Shown here one piece after another: positions 1-13,045 of a stretch of 64,000 nt of DNA. Within the stretch, counting starts at the first letter, position 1; the number at the start of each line of letters is the position of its first letter. Position numbers and translations under genes: made by a program. Origin of the DNA: Neofusicoccum parvum. Its lineage: Eukaryota; Ascomycota; Dothideomycetes; Botryosphaeriales; Botryosphaeriaceae. The stretch spans positions 806,001 to 870,000 of the forward strand of contig CP087213.1 in assembly GCA_020912385.1 (NCBI GenBank), read 5' to 3'. The notes beneath the pieces were generated by a model. That model saw nothing but the letters and a program-made list of their open reading frames with translations, was not told the DNA's origin and did not search any database.

Positions 1-306
1 TGCGTGATACTTGGCTCCATAAGCAGATGGTAGCAACAGCCTGTTGTTCCACAGACAAGCAGCCGCCCTGCCCGCCAGGACATGTCTCTACAGCGCGCTC
101 GCGCGACCCCCGAGCAGCGGCCCATCTCGCCCGCCTGCCTGCCAGCTAGCCTTCGCTCTGTATGCAGCACGTTAGCCGGATGAGTGGTCCGCCGGTCCTA
201 ATCCAGGCACCGAAGGCGCATCCACACCGCAAATCTGCTGTGGCGCTGCACTCTGCCTCTGCGCCCACCTGCCTAAACCGAACCGGACATGCTGCAACAC
301 GGGCTC

Positions 307-335
307 ATGTATGTGTGTGTGTGTATGTGTATGTG
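307..335. repeat. GT-rich microsatellite
   Basis: Alternating TG dinucleotides interrupted by TATG steps. This simple repeat explains the Cys/Val-rich or His/Thr-rich open frames read across it. Confidence 0.9.
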
Positions 336-514
336 CAAAAACGGCCATGTGTTCCTGCTGCGTTGTGCGTTGTCCTCGTCTGCCGCCGCCCAAGCAAAAA
401 CTCGATACGTCGGATCTTGCAGGGGAGGTACACGCGCGGCGGGAAATATGCTGGGGCGGCGGCGCGACGAATCGAGCAGAGTTGCGATAGGACGCGGCGT
501 CCGTTCGAGGGAGG

Positions 515-539
515 GTGCGTGTGCGTGTGTCTGTGTGTG
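515..539. repeat. GT/GC-rich microsatellite
   Basis: Degenerate (TGCG/TGTG)n simple repeat about 180 bp from the first GT tract. Confidence 0.8.
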
Positions 540-2717
540 ACTCGAGAATGACATGCAGTCTGCTCTGCTGACGTGCGTCGTATACGAGGCTCGGAGATCG
601 GAGCAGCAAAGAGACAGAGGCAGGCGGTGCTGCGCGCGCCGCTAGGGGACCGAGGGGTGCGGTGTTTTGCAGCCGCCCAGGACCACCGTGCCGTCGTTTC
701 CTGTCGACAAGAGACAGCGAGTGGCGCCCGACAAGGCGGATCGCCAAGTCGACCGTGTATGCGGCCCTTTCGTCGTTCCCAGGGAAAAGAGGCAGATCTT
801 ACGCGCGCGCGCGCTCAAACCCTATTGGGGCCGGTGTTAGTCCTTGTTGTGGCAAACGTGCGTCCGCGCAACGACGAGCGCCTGGTTGCGCGAATATCGC
901 TCTGTTGTAGCGGTGTCTTTCGCAGCAGACTAAGAGCACCACGGCTCCACTGGCTGGGGAATGGGCCGGCAGTTGGGACGGGTGTGCAAGTCGCGTGTGG
1001 CGCGAAGCGGTCTGCGGTGGGAGGGCGCGACGGCTCTGGCGGTCATGGTCAGTCGAGTGGCGGCGTCGAGGCAACCGGATCGTCCAAATCCAAAGGGCCG
1101 CCGGGCATGCAGAAGACCGCTGTGGGTGGGACTCGCAGAACGCTGGCCAGAGGAGTACCAAATACAAGTATTGTTTTTGTTTTCTGTTCCATTGATATGT
1201 AAACCTGATCCGAACACATGGGCGCATTTCCTTTCCTTCTTGCCAAAATCACAAGGCATCCAAACACGTATATAGCAGCCATCAGGGCAGCCAACCAGCC
1301 TCTTGCAGCTCGGCCGCGCCCGTCTAATAGGTAGGAAGTAGGGTCGTCGGAACCAAAAAAGAAAAGCCCTCTGGCCCCTGCCAGAGAAAAAGTAACAATC
1401 GACCGTTGCGGAGGTATAGTAGTCGATTTTTGCCACCCCCCCTGTGCCACACTTGGACCCTTTTTTTTTTTCTCTTTCGTGATCGCTCCCCCTGTCGTGT
1501 CTTTGTCGGCCGTTTCATGGGCTTGGATCAAACCGTGCCGTTTCACCTGAAAAATGTCCCCGAGTTCTCTGCGTGTCCGTTGCTTTTTCGGGCCCCCAGT
1601 CGTATCCGCACAGCCTCGCCCCCGCAACCCACACACCTGGATACATCCGCGCGGCTTCCCAGACCCGGCGGCCGCCGCGAGAAGACACCTGGAGACGCGG
1701 TGCCGCACGCCTTCGACGTACGCCGGGGAAAGCCGGTGCTTCTCGCCCTGCGCGTGGTGTGCCGGAACGTGCGTAAGCCCACGCAACGACCGGGGTTGCG
1801 GTAGCAGGAATGCGTCGAATAGAGGCCTTCAGTTCAGCCGTTGAGGTGACGAGCCGGAGATGCCGGGGCAGGGTTATGTCCGTCCGAAAAACTCCACGTG
1901 GAACCTGACGAGCCCTTGTATCTCGGGAGCCGGCGACCCGCAGTTTGCCCATTTCGCCATGTCGGGGCCTGGAAAAGTCGACCAGCGGACAAAAGCGGTG
2001 TCGGCGGGGCTGGAGCTGCCCCTCCTCCGGCTCGCCCCCAGAAAACCGGCGGCGCCGGCACACACACGAGACAATTGCCTCTCAGGTGATCGGCGGACAA
2101 ACGAGAGACCGGGGGCCGCAACAAGAGAAAAGCAGGAGCAGAAGAAAACGGGAAACGTTTCTTTTCCAAAGAGACGGCGAAAAGAGACTCTTAGAGGAAA
2201 GTAGTGACGAAAATACTTAACACCGGAGTAAATGCCAAGACAGCGCTACCCGCCCAGAATATAGATCACATAAAAAGAGAATGCTTGCAGGAAGACGAGG
2301 CGCATGAACGATGCGATTAGAATGGAAGGGAAAAAAGCAAAAAGCCGAGAAGGAACCAGGGCGCCACGCAACTATGCATGTTAAGGACGACGATGGCGCA
2401 GAGACGAGGCGCGATCGTGAAAGGCCACAACAGAGCCCCCCAGGGATACTTAGATCGGGTATATGTTGCTGAACATGATGGCATGCATCAAAAAGAAACG
2501 GACAGACGGCCAACGATTGCACGCGCCCCAGCGCTGCGGCAAGGCTGCCGAGCAGGGTTGCGGACGGGAGCGAACGCGAGGCGAGGCGGGGAACGCCACG
2601 GGGACAGCCTCTTTGCCTGGTGTCTTCGCGTGCCCCTACCTCAAAAAAAGATAAGCATGGCCTGATTGACGGGTCTCGACAGCCTCAACGTCGCTCTCTT
2701 CCGATTGTAGAATTAGA

Positions 2718-5700
2718 CTATGTCCCAAACGAGGCGTCCACCGAAGCTGGATCCGATTTCTCGCCATTCAGGCACTTCAGCGTGTTCTCGAGAATCGCGA
2801 CGTCCACGCGCAGCGTCGGCGAGATGGGCACCAGGCGGCGCAGGAACCTGATTGTGCGCTCGACAAGCTCGATGACGCGCCCGTGCGGGATGAGGTCGCG
2901 CATCCACGACTTGCGCACTGCTGCCAGCACAAGGCAGTTGCCGAATTGTCTGCGCGTCCGCAACGTCAGCCTACCCTTGCATGAAAATCCATCTGGTCTG
3001 AAACTTACGCGTGAGCTGTGCCAAAGATGTTGGTGACGATCAGTCGCTGGCTGGCGTTCTCGATGCCGTCGAAGGCAATGGTGCTCTGCACGGCCGACTC
3101 GACGCAGCGCTTGCTCGCCATCATGACCTTGTGCCAGCTGGCCTTGGACAGCGAGTCGGAAACCAGGTTTTCCGACGGGTCGGGCGAGTCGTTTTCGTCG
3201 GTTGGCGTGAACCCGTATTGCTTCATCAAAAACGTCGGAGCCGGGTTCGTATGGATTGCCCAGTGCAGGATTGGCCGAGTAATGATATACCTCGCACCGT
3301 AGTACTTGGCGCGCATGCGCGCCTTGTTAATATCATCCGACGGCTCATCCGAGTCGTCCCATCCGAGCCAGGCTGGAAGCGTTTCGCGCCATCCTTGGAG
3401 CTGCTCCTCCAACAGATCGTCTCGTATCGCGGCCCAGAAGTTCTTCTTTCGCCCTTCTGTGTCTTATTAGCATAGAGTAATCTCCTATGGGGAATGGTCC
3501 TACGTTTACTGTATAGAGCCAGATGGGTTCTGTTGAGGATTTTGCGGAGTTGAATCTGGGCTGAGTAGTACAGCCAGTTCATCTCCTCCGGTGGATCTAA
3601 AGGCAGCTCTGGGTATATCTGGCTCGGTAGACCTATGCGCTCCTCGTCCTTCGAAATTCCGCTCGGCCTAAGGTGACTCATCTCGGCAAGGATATCACTG
3701 AAAAATTAGCAGTTGACCAATATATAAAGTATGAAATTTGAACCAACCTCTCGAGTTGCAGGCAGGTCCAGTAAAGGAACTTGATGAGATTTGTCTTGCG
3801 CCGGTCCACGCCACTGGATACTCCTGGAGCAACCTTCCTAAGATCCATGCTGTCCGAAACATCCGGCTCTGGGGCATTAGGGAAAAGCGACTCCTTGTCT
3901 CTGTCTCGGGGGTTAGTACCCAATACGACCAATATAGTTCGAGATGTCTCACTTGTCAATTAGGACGCCGCAGACTCTGCAAGCGTAACAGATCCAGCCC
4001 CAGCTTTCCAAAACCCGAGCCAATTGGCCCATGTAGAGACATGCTAGGACACCCGCCTGCCCGTGGGATAGATCGTTGCCTCCGTGAACAGCACCGAGTA
4101 TTTCAACGGCGTAGGCGTAGTAGCCAAGGCCGGGTGTGATGTCCATATTTCGTGCTGCGGTCTCCCTTCTTTCTGATGTGGGTACCTGCTCCGTGGACGG
4201 TCTCCTGCTTAAAAGACGTGCTCCATCGATGCCAGGAGAGGGGATACTAGCAAGGGTTGAGTGAGACGAAGCGGGCGAAGGCTTGATTGTTGCAGGCGGG
4301 GAGTCCATTGAAGGCATTTGGAGTGAGCTGCCCACAACGGTATTTGGGCCTCCCAAGGGACCAGGAAGATGTGTCTTGTGTTCACAAATCCTTCCGAGGG
4401 CGAGCACCAGTAGAACGATTGCATTTCCGATCGTTCGTTCTATATGATTTCCCCTTGTTGGCGGGGTCCCGGGCTCCGGTCCTGCGACTGGGCCATTATT
4501 TGACCTCTTCCTTTTGAGGGGGACAGCTGGGTAGGACTCCGGAACAGCAAACGGTGATCTTGCGTTGTGGTTGCTTGCATCCGGGCTGTAACGTTGGATG
4601 AATTTCTCTACCATGGAAGATAGACGCTCTTTGTCCAGAAACGGCTGCAGGGGGTGCATATGGCTCAAGTAGCTCTGGTGTAAGCGTCTCACAGTCCGGA
4701 CATCCAGCTTAAGAGTACCATCAGGATTCAGACCGCCCCAGTTGTGCTGCGGGTCTGATCGATGGATGTCTGCTCCAGTGGGAGGGGCAGTAAACCCAAT
4801 GCCCCAGCTATTGGTTCCAGGCGAAGGTGCAGGTGTGCTCACAACCTCATCTTCTGCGCCCTCTGCTGCTGGACTACCTCCATGGGCGCCGTCATAAAGA
4901 TCCTCACCCTCACCCCTTCCATAAAGCTTAAGCAATCCTCGGTTCTCTTCTTGCTCTCTTGGATAATTCGTTCCACCGGGGATGACGTCCTTGAAGAACG
5001 GTTGCATTGCCGACCAATCCATCAGCATGGTGTGGGCGGCCGTCGTATGGTCAGCGGGTAATGTGATTTCGGCCTCGAAAAAGTCCGGGACCTGCGCGTG
5101 TTTCGGGCCGATTGTCTGGGCAGCGTCGGGAGGCAGAGAGTACTTGGGCCCGGATAGTGCTTTAGCCGCGGTGGTCGGCGGCTCGGACGACGTTTTCTCC
5201 CTAACTGGATCATAGGTACTTCCCTCAGCTTCTTCTGCTACAGCGGGCGTTGGCGCAGGGAATTGGTCCGATGGAGTCGTAAGCGTACCCTCTCCATTCT
5301 GATGGCCCCGGAGCTGTCGCTCAATTCTATCGAGGCGGCTCGGAATGGACGCAAAGTTTTCCATCAGCATGTTAACCTTCGTCGCGATGTCGTGCAGCGT
5401 TCGGTCTTGCCTAGCGTTCCGGTGAGCATGCCGCTGAAAGGGCGGTGAAGGCGGGCTGGGCTGGGCTGGGCTTACTTGGGCGGCGGCACTTCTTTGTACT
5501 CGCATTTCAGGCCAGACTCGCGGCAGAACTGGCATGGGCGGGCTTCGTCGCACTTCTGCTTGCGGTTCCGACAGTTGTTGCAGGCCTGGCGGTGCAGTGT
5601 GAGTCTGACAGAGGGCGATATCGGTGCGGAGGGAGCACATACCTGCACGGCGCGCACCTGGCGCTTGCGGCCGGCGCCGACGTAGTCTGCTGCTTGGCCG

Positions 5701-6296
5701 TATACACCTGGTTGAGCGTAAGGTGAGGGGTGGTAGCCCTGGCTCGGCCCCATTGGAGGCGGCCCATTGTAGGGATTGTGGTGGTTTGCGGGGGGGTAGG
5801 GTGCCGGCGCAGCGCCATTCATGTGGGGGTCATGATTTGGATATGCGCCGGGATGGTGCCCACCATGGTCCATTGGTGGCGGCGGTGGTTGCTGGTGAGG
5901 GCCGTCGAGGGACGGAGGGCCGGAGGCGGCGAGCTGGCGCGGCCGGGTGTCGATGGGCGAGGGCTGGTTGGGATTGCTGGGCGGGCGCGACAGCGAGTCC
6001 ACAGAGTAGGACCTCGATGGGATGGTTACGGGCGGCGCATTGCCTGGGCGCTGGGCCGGGTGCTGGCTGAAGTTGACGGGCTCGGGCAGGGCGCGTGGAG
6101 CGCGTGGGCCGAGAGGCGTGCCCGGGAGGGAAGGCGGATGGCCCTGGATTGGCGGTGGCGGCAGCGTGTTGGGAGGGTAGGCGGGGGGAGGAGCGGGTTC
6201 GTGATACCGGGCAGGCGGTGGAGGAGGCACAGAAGAGTGAGGAGGGTAGTGAGGATCCAAACGGGGACGTTTGACGTCTGGACCATCGGCTTCCAT
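2718..6296 (-). CDS. Zn2Cys6 fungal transcription factor, about 1080 aa
   Basis: Predicted nuclear DNA-binding regulator; target genes unknown. Seven exons: 6296-5643, 5585-5476, 5410-3953, 3900-3748, 3697-3510, 3456-3009, 2949-2718, joined by introns of 50-65 bp with intact splice signals. The first 218 residues are very Pro/His-rich. They are followed by a C6 binuclear zinc cluster with cysteines at about 220, 223, 230, 236, 239 and 246 (spacing 2-6-5-2-6), then a helical linker (DRTLHDIATKV, DRIERQL) suited to a dimerising coiled coil. The remainder matches the layout of a fungal-specific transcription factor middle domain, with HPLQPFLD near its start. The ATG follows upstream stops. The zinc cluster is internal rather than N-terminal. 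The family is certain from the cysteine pattern; I do not recognise the orthologue. Confidence 0.9.
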
Positions 6297-9200
6297 GCTT
6301 ATGTTGGCGCAACGGTCGTGGCCATGCGCGCTGAGGCCCGATGTTCAGATAGACACGACAAGAGACAATCTATGGTGCGGACGACGGAGGAAGACTGCCG
6401 AAAGCTTCCAGCAAGTCAGTCTAGAGAAGGGAAATGAGAGGGCCCAATGCGCGTCATAGCTAGCAAGTCGCGGGCAAGGATCTGGCTCTGGCTCGATCAG
6501 CGCCAAGCGAGGAGCAGCTGCGACGAGGGCGAGCAAATCATGCAACTCTTACTCGCAACACACGAGAGGCGAGGCTGTGCTGGGGCGGGCGGACGGACGC
6601 GTAGGGTGTGACTGAGGGCAACGGCGGAGGAGGGAGGACCGAGGAAGGGCCAGACGTTGTGCCGGATGCCAGGCGGGAGAGGCAGCTCTTACCATGGAGC
6701 CGGAAAAGCCTGCTTCAAGGGGGCGATCAGACGGTTGGCGATCATGGAAGCTGAGGCAGAGGCTTTCTCGAAGAGCGCGCGGAGCTAGAGGCGCGCACCG
6801 GCAGCGCTGGGTGGCGGCGGCGCTGGGCAGGCGGCTGGAGCGGGCGCGTTCTGGGAGCGAGCCTGAAGCGCCGGACGACGCGCGCCCTCTTGTGCGGAGA
6901 TCAGGAACAGGCAAACGCGAGCGCGGGCGAGCTGGGCCAGAGCGGTGCCAGAGAGAGGTTGGGCGGGCAGCGCACGACTCGAGCTCGCGATGGAGCTCTC
7001 GCGCGCCTCGCTTGAGCTTCCGCGGTGGGCGAATCTCCGGCCGCAGGGCTCCCAAACCCACGGGCTGGGTGCTCGCGCGCTGGCCGTGCCTTCGCCTGCG
7101 CCTGCGCCCGCGCCTGCGCCTAAGGCCTGCCCACGCCCTGCCGGCGCCCTGCCGGCGCGTTCGATGCCCGCCGCCGTCCGCGCGCGCACCTGAGCGCGCC
7201 AGCACGCCGCTGCTCGCTCGGATCGTGTCGGCAGCAAACAGCGGTGACGCGAGCACAACATCCGACTCTCGAAGTCTATTCAGGCGGTCAGCGCGCGCCC
7301 CTATCGCTGCGCGCGGGCCGACTTTGGGCGAGCAGGCCGTTCCTGGCCGCCGTCAAGTCTCGTGGCGGCGCGCGCTCGTGTGGTGGTCGTTGGGCCGCCA
7401 CGACGCTGTCAGGCGCAGGCGCGCCTTTGCCCGTTTGCTGCTAGCCGCTCCACCCCGTCATCAGCGCGCGTCGGTCAATTACCGTTGCATGCAGCGCTCC
7501 TGGAGGCCTTCTGGCCAGCGTCAGTCATGCGCCGCCGCGCACGCCCGCGCGCGCAGGGAAGCCCGCCGTTTCAAAGGCCCTCGCGCGCTCGCCCGGCCAG
7601 GGGTCTGACGATCCTGCCCGGCCCTCGCACGCCCGTCATCACCATCTATCTCATCAATCTTGCTCCAGACAATTTAACGCCAGACGATCCGCCACCAATT
7701 GCTGATGCGCGAGCCGGGACTCGGGAAGAAGCGAAGCTCCCTCAGGCGCGGGCGGGCTGCCGCATCCAGCGCAGCAGCAGCGGCCGGCAGCGAGGCACCA
7801 CGGCGCCGCCGCCGCCATAGCACGTGGCAGCTCTAGCGTGCCGTGGCATCCTGGCGCGCGTTGGCCGTCTAGTGTGTAGCTGAGTTGACTTAAGCTTAGG
7901 AACTACGCCCTCTGCGGTACGCCTTGGCGGCCGGCCGACCTGCCATCCACGCAGCACCGCATCACGCGGGGCCCGCTCAGAAATGAGCAGTACCGCTCCG
8001 CCGCCGTTCATTGTCCCCTCGCCCGCCGCCATCCTTCGCCCTCGGCAGCGCGCGCCCGCCGAGCTGATTCGCCCGCCGCCTGCGGCCTGAGGTCGCACAG
8101 CGCTGCATGGACAACGGCCGCCGTGCTGCAGATCGCGCGCGGTGAGCTTCTGCTGGCCTTCACAGGCTCCAGCCCGTCACACGACCTCGATAGCCCCGGC
8201 TGAGTTGTCCATGCATACGCTCGCTGCGACCGCCTTTGTGGCGAGCGCAGGCGAGTCGGTGATATTATTTGCTCTGGCCTGCGGTGTAACTGCTGAGGCT
8301 CTTCGGCGAACGCCCTTACCCGGTTCAGAAGTGGGGAAGGTCCAAGGCCGGCGAGATAGACGAGACGCTTCTCCTTGCTTCAGATTGAATCAGCTGCCCG
8401 GCTAATTGTGCGAGCAAACGGCGACTCAGGCCCGCTCTATGTCAGACATATGCTCGTCGCGCGCGCGCCCACGCGAGCCTGCGCGCCCGTCGTGCGTGGG
8501 CGCGGTCCCCAGCGTCCGACGCCCAGATCCGAGCTGCAGCGAGCGACGTCGAAAAGATCTGGCGCTGAGTCGCGGCCCGCATGGCGCCCTGCTCGCATCA
8601 TCACGTGCCCCGTCAAGCTCTGCATCCAGCATTATCTCCGAGCAATTTGCTTTTGCTGCCGTGCGAAGGCGATCAGAGAGGTCTGGAAAGCCCAATTACG
8701 TTTCCGTGCCGGCTCGCTGACCGTCTTGCTCGGCGGCCCAGAGGCAGTGGCCGCGCCGCCATCAGCGGGTACGAGAAAACCTGCTGGCCGTTGCTGTGCG
8801 TCCCGAGGGCAGCGCTGTAGCACGCTGCGGGCCGCGGACGGCAACCAGTTCCAACGGCCTTCTGCCGGCTTCTGTGCTTGTTTTTTCGAGACTACTGGCT
8901 GCCAGTTCCCCGGCTAGAGCGCGCGCAGCCTCACGGCCAGCACCCCTGCCGGCGCCGGCCAGCAGCAGGCGATGTTTCTGGAACTGCGGATCCTAAGTCG
9001 CTGCCTTAGGCCGCGCTGTGCTACCACCCTCCGCGTGCTGCTGCCAGCCATGATGCGCGTCGCAAATCGCCGTGCCGTGCGCTCGGAATGTCAATAATGC
9101 AGGCGCTGCTCAAAACGATCCCCGATCCACCGCGACAGCCAACACCGTGCGCCCTGAATAAGAGCACCACCGCACTCGCCCATAAGCAGCCAGCAGCCAA

Positions 9201-10158
9201 AAGCAAATCAACCCCAGACCACTTTTGTCACAGAGGGTGGTATGCGCCGTAGCTACCCATCCACGCCGTCGCTTGCGGCGCGCGTGCCCTGCCAGAGCTG
9301 ATACGATCCTCCAGCCTCTGCACGCCTACCACTCGCTTGCGGTCCATATCCGCGCCTGCTGAGTGGCCGCGCGCGGCGTGCGCACGGCAGGGCGGCGGCA
9401 AGAATGGGCTGACTTGCCGTTCCATCCACGTTTCTCACACTCTAAGCCGCTGAGCATTGCCTCGGACAAGAGTGTTTCGCGGCCCTAGTCCGGGGTGCAG
9501 AGCTTGCAGGGCATCAACCTTCGCGCCGTTGAAGCCTTGGCCAGACAGACCGAGCACCACGATGGCCCTTTCCGACAATCCGAATTTAGGGGCGCAAGGG
9601 TCAGGCCGTCTAGCGCGGCGCATGCCGGGCCACTGGCCTGCCACCGTTGCTGGTGACGTTTGGTGAGCGGCCTAGCGTGCGCATCAGCCCGACGACACAG
9701 GCGCGTACGAGGTACAAGACCGGCGGCGGGGCTCTGCGTGTCTGCGCTCCTCCAGATCCCGAGTTGCGCCGGCCGCTCTCACATATAGGGTGGGCCACCG
9801 CGCCGTATGACCGCTGGCGTTTGGGGACAGCCGCAGGTGCGCCTGGCTTGGTCGGCAAAGAAAGTCAGCAGCCACTAATCATCGGCGCCGCGGCGCGCGA
9901 ACGCGTCCGGCGCGGGGCCGGCGCGCTAGGCGGCTGGGGACCTCCTCCGCGCATCAGCAGCGCGACACCGCAGCAGTTCGCGCCTGTCTGCTCCACCAAC
10001 GTAGAGTCTGCCCTGTCTCCCAGCTCGTAGTCGCACTCCTGCGCCGGTCTCGCATCTGCTCTGGCTCCCAGTCTCTCGTCTCCCGCTTTCTCTGCGCTGT
10101 CGCGCCCCCTGTGGCTGGTCCGCAGTCGATCCTCATCACTCCCCTCTTTCGCGTAGCC
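6297..10158. other. 3.9 kb GC-rich intergenic region
   Basis: It lies between two divergently oriented genes, the Zn2Cys6 factor and the P450, and so contains both promoters. Many overlapping open frames exist on both strands (longest about 300 codons, 6694-7608), but all are Arg/Ala/Pro-rich, show no domain and look like GC-driven artefacts. It carries GCCTGC-type hexamer repeats near 7093-7120. The last 100 bp before the P450 are pyrimidine-rich, as is common near fungal transcription starts. Confidence 0.5.
7093..7120. repeat. GCCTGC/GCCCGC hexamer repeat
   Basis: About five imperfect tandem copies of a GC-rich hexamer in intergenic DNA. An 11-bp direct duplication of CCCTGCCGGCG follows at about 7136-7157. 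Confidence 0.7.
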
Positions 10159-12180
10159 ATGCCGTCAGCATTCGTCGTCACGGCCGCGGCCCTTGCAGCT
10201 CTATATCTGTTGAATTCCTATAGATGCCTAGTCGCAAATGTTAAGGCGGCGAAGAGATCAGGCATCCCTTACCTTGTGCTCCCGTGGAACAAGTTTGGCA
10301 TTTTGTGGCTGATTGCTGGCGAGAGCCTGTACCCGTATATCGACAAGCTCCCAAAGTCCTGGACGCGCAAGTGGCTCCCCTATCTCCGGATCGAGTGGCT
10401 GTACGAGAACAAGTACGAGCCGTTCAGGCGCTTCGGCAGCGAGGTCCTCCTGCTCGTTTCCCCCGGCGAGAAGCACCTGTATGTGGCGAACGCCGAGGCC
10501 ATTGCGGACATCACCAGCCGCCGCCTCGACTTCCCCAAGCCGCTGGAGGTGTACAGCAGCCTCCAGCTCTACGGCGACAATGTCGTCGTCACCGAGGGCC
10601 AGCTGTGGCGCCGCCATAGGAAGGTCACGGCGCCGTCGTTCAGCGAGAAGAACAACCGTGTCGTCTGGGACGAGAGCCTGCAGCAAGCCCGGGCCATCCT
10701 CACCCACTGGACCGGCGGCAAGCCCTCGAGTCAGACGCTGCACGACATGGACGCCGACATGATGAGCTTGAGCCTGCACATCATCAGCAAGGCCGGGTTC
10801 GGGGTGCGTTGCCTGTGGCCCCACGAGGAGTCGGCGGGAGAAGGGGATGGGCAAGACGAGCGCTTCGCCAGCAACAAGCCGCCGGCCGGTCACACCATGT
10901 CGTACAAGGAGGCCATGAGCAAACTGATGAAGAACGTTATTTGGATCCCCGTTTTGCCGAAGTGGCTTCGTGGTAAGCTCATTCGACGGTTTGCGGTGGA
11001 GTCGTCGCTTCACGTGCCGGTGCTGATTAGTTTCGTCCAGATGTCGTGCCCTTTGAGGGACCGCGGACAGCCTCAGTTGCGTATGACGAGTGGGGCTTGT
11101 ACATGAAGGAGCTGTATGAGATGAAGAAGACCCACATACGCGAAGGCAGGACGACAGAAGGGCTGGATCTTCTCGGTAAGATTTACTTGCATGTGATCTT
11201 CACTCTTTTCCATCAGCTAACTTCTGGCGTCAGGCTCTGTCATGAGAGGCGCCGGGATCACCGAGAAGACCCTGAGCGGAGCCGAGCCCCAGAACCAGCA
11301 ATTAAGCGACTCGGAGATTCTGGGAAATGCTTTCATCTTCATTCTCGCCGGCCACGAGACCACGGCGAACGCGATGCACTTTGCCCTGGTGCTGCTGGCA
11401 TTGAACCCGCGCAGCCAGCGCCGGGTGCAGCAGGACATCGTCGATACGGTGGGAGATCGCCCGGTTTCACAATGGGACTACGACCGGGACCTGCAGAAGC
11501 TCATGGCGGGAATGCCAGCGGCAGTGCTCTACGAGACCCTCCGCATGATCCCCGCCGTCACGGGCATTCCCAAGCGGACGCCAAAGGACAGCGCGCAGCC
11601 ATTGAACGTCAACGGCCACGATTACGTTATCCCCGCCGACACCCTTATCTCGCTGGACGTCCCCGGAGTGTCGAACAACCCCAAGTACTGGCCCGCTCGG
11701 CCCGATATATCGGCTTTACCGCCTGGCGACGAGCTCAACCAGTTCAAGCCGGAGCGGTGGATGGTGGACGAAAATAACCAACCGGTGAACGTGGACGGTG
11801 GAACCGGGGCCGGATCGGGAAAGGCAGCACCGACGCTGTTCAAGCCGGCGCCGGGCGCCTTCATACCCTTCAGCGAGGGCCACCGCAGCTGCATGGGCCG
11901 CCGTTTCGCTCAGGTGGAGAGCATCAGCATCATCGCGGCGCTCATGCACACGCACAGCGTCGAGCTGGCGGTAGACGAATTTGCCGACGACGACAAAGTG
12001 ACAGCAATGCCGCGAGGCGGGCCAGAGCGCCAGGAGGTGTGGCGCAAAGCAGCGGACAAGGCCGTCAACGTGCTCGAGAGCGGGCTGGGGAGCATCATCA
12101 CGCTCCAGATGCGGAAGGGGCACGTTCCGCTGCGCATCGTTAAGCGAGGAGAGGAGCGCTTCTTGTTTGATGAGCCATGA
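10159..12180 (+). CDS. cytochrome P450 monooxygenase
   Basis: Heme-thiolate monooxygenase, predicted ER-anchored; substrate unknown. Exons 10159-10972, 11041-11175 and 11234-12180 give 631 aa; the introns are 68 and 58 bp. Residues 4-20 form a hydrophobic anchor (FVVTAAALAALYLLN). The I-helix oxygen-activation motif AGHETT is at about 354, the K-helix ETLR at about 416, and the heme-binding loop FSEGHRSCMGRR has its ligand Cys near 536. The length is above the usual 500-550 because of a long B-C/F-G part and an insertion before the heme loop (acidic and Gly-rich, VDGGTGAGSG). The start is chosen because the anchor begins directly after it. There are no biosynthetic neighbours, so a secondary-metabolite role is not supported. 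Confidence 0.93.
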
Positions 12181-13045
12181 ATGATGTGAGGAGGGGAGCT
12201 TGTGGGCGCCTGGCTGGCTCGTCTCGAGCTACTATTATAGGGCCATAATCTGATGGATAGAGTAAGCCGCCGCAGGCGAGGCTCTCAATCAGGCGCCTTT
12301 CCTGCTGTTTCTGCACGAGGATGTTTGGGATATAGTGCCTCGCAGGAATCCTGCGCGATCTGTTGGCAGGATCCGAGATATCCTAGCGAGGCCGTTGCAA
12401 CTCTGCACCTCCGTGTTAGAGTTGGATTAGGTGCGGATTTGACGGGCTTGATTTGGAAGAGAAGAGGAGCGCGCTGGCGTTAGTGACGCGTCGGGCAAGC
12501 ATGTACACGTATGTAAAACAGCAGCATCGTCAGGCAGATCGGCGGTCTCAAGCGAGAGACGTGAGACGCTCTCTATCTACACACAGAGCAGTGCCGCAGC
12601 CGACACTAGCGTGAACTGCCGTCGATAAGCAGCCCTGCATGGGAGGTGAGGCGCTGGCCCGGACGTGGAGGGTCTTGGCTTGATGCTGCAGTTTCTCAAG
12701 GCGAAAGCCTCAACTCCGCACGGAATTGGGCGAGCTGAGCCTCGAAGAGAAGAGCGGACTAATTCCGTAAGTCCGCGGTCGCTTTCCTGCTCGGCGGTGG
12801 GCCGGGTCACGTGCGCACCGCCGAACAGTCACCGCGGGACGAGTCATCTGAGCTGAAGTTGGCAACCACACGGCAAGAAAACACCAGCACACGTCCGCCT
12901 CGCTGCCCCGACGCCTGCGCCCGTCTCCGCCGTCCCGCCGCCCGCCGCCCGAGCAACCGCAGCAGCCGCACCTCCGCCGCCGCCCGATCAATTGCGCCCT
13001 CCCGCGAAAAAATCCGCATCACCGCGGGGTCGAACGAGCCCCACC
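12181..13045. other. intergenic region, promoter of the TyrRS gene
   Basis: 3' flank of the P450 followed by the upstream region of the synthetase gene. A TCACGTG E-box sits at 12807-12813 and a Gcn4-like CGAGTCAT shortly after it. The last 150 bp are C-rich and pyrimidine-rich. No gene seen. Confidence 0.5.
12807..12813. promoter_or_regulatory. E-box TCACGTG upstream of TyrRS gene
   Basis: TCACGTG lies about 235 bp upstream of the synthetase ATG. It matches the Cbf1/bHLH consensus core; function is inferred from the motif only. Confidence 0.3.

Larger units (their letters stand above)
1..2717. other. intergenic region, no gene recognised
   Basis: No open frame here resembles a known protein, and the ones present are GC-driven or low complexity. 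The stretch holds two GT-rich microsatellites (listed separately) and poly-T/poly-A tracts near 1460 and 2330. Its right part is downstream of the minus-strand transcription factor gene ending at 2718, so it should include that gene's 3' UTR and terminator. Confidence 0.6.

Noticed and set aside
1049..1786. 245-codon minus-strand frame
   Set aside because: Includes poly-Lys from a T-run and otherwise random composition; no domain and no splice-supported extension.
6694..7608. 304-codon open frame on the plus strand
   Set aside because: Arg/Ala/Ser-rich, no domain, with overlapping open frames on the other strand; composition effect in GC-rich intergenic DNA.
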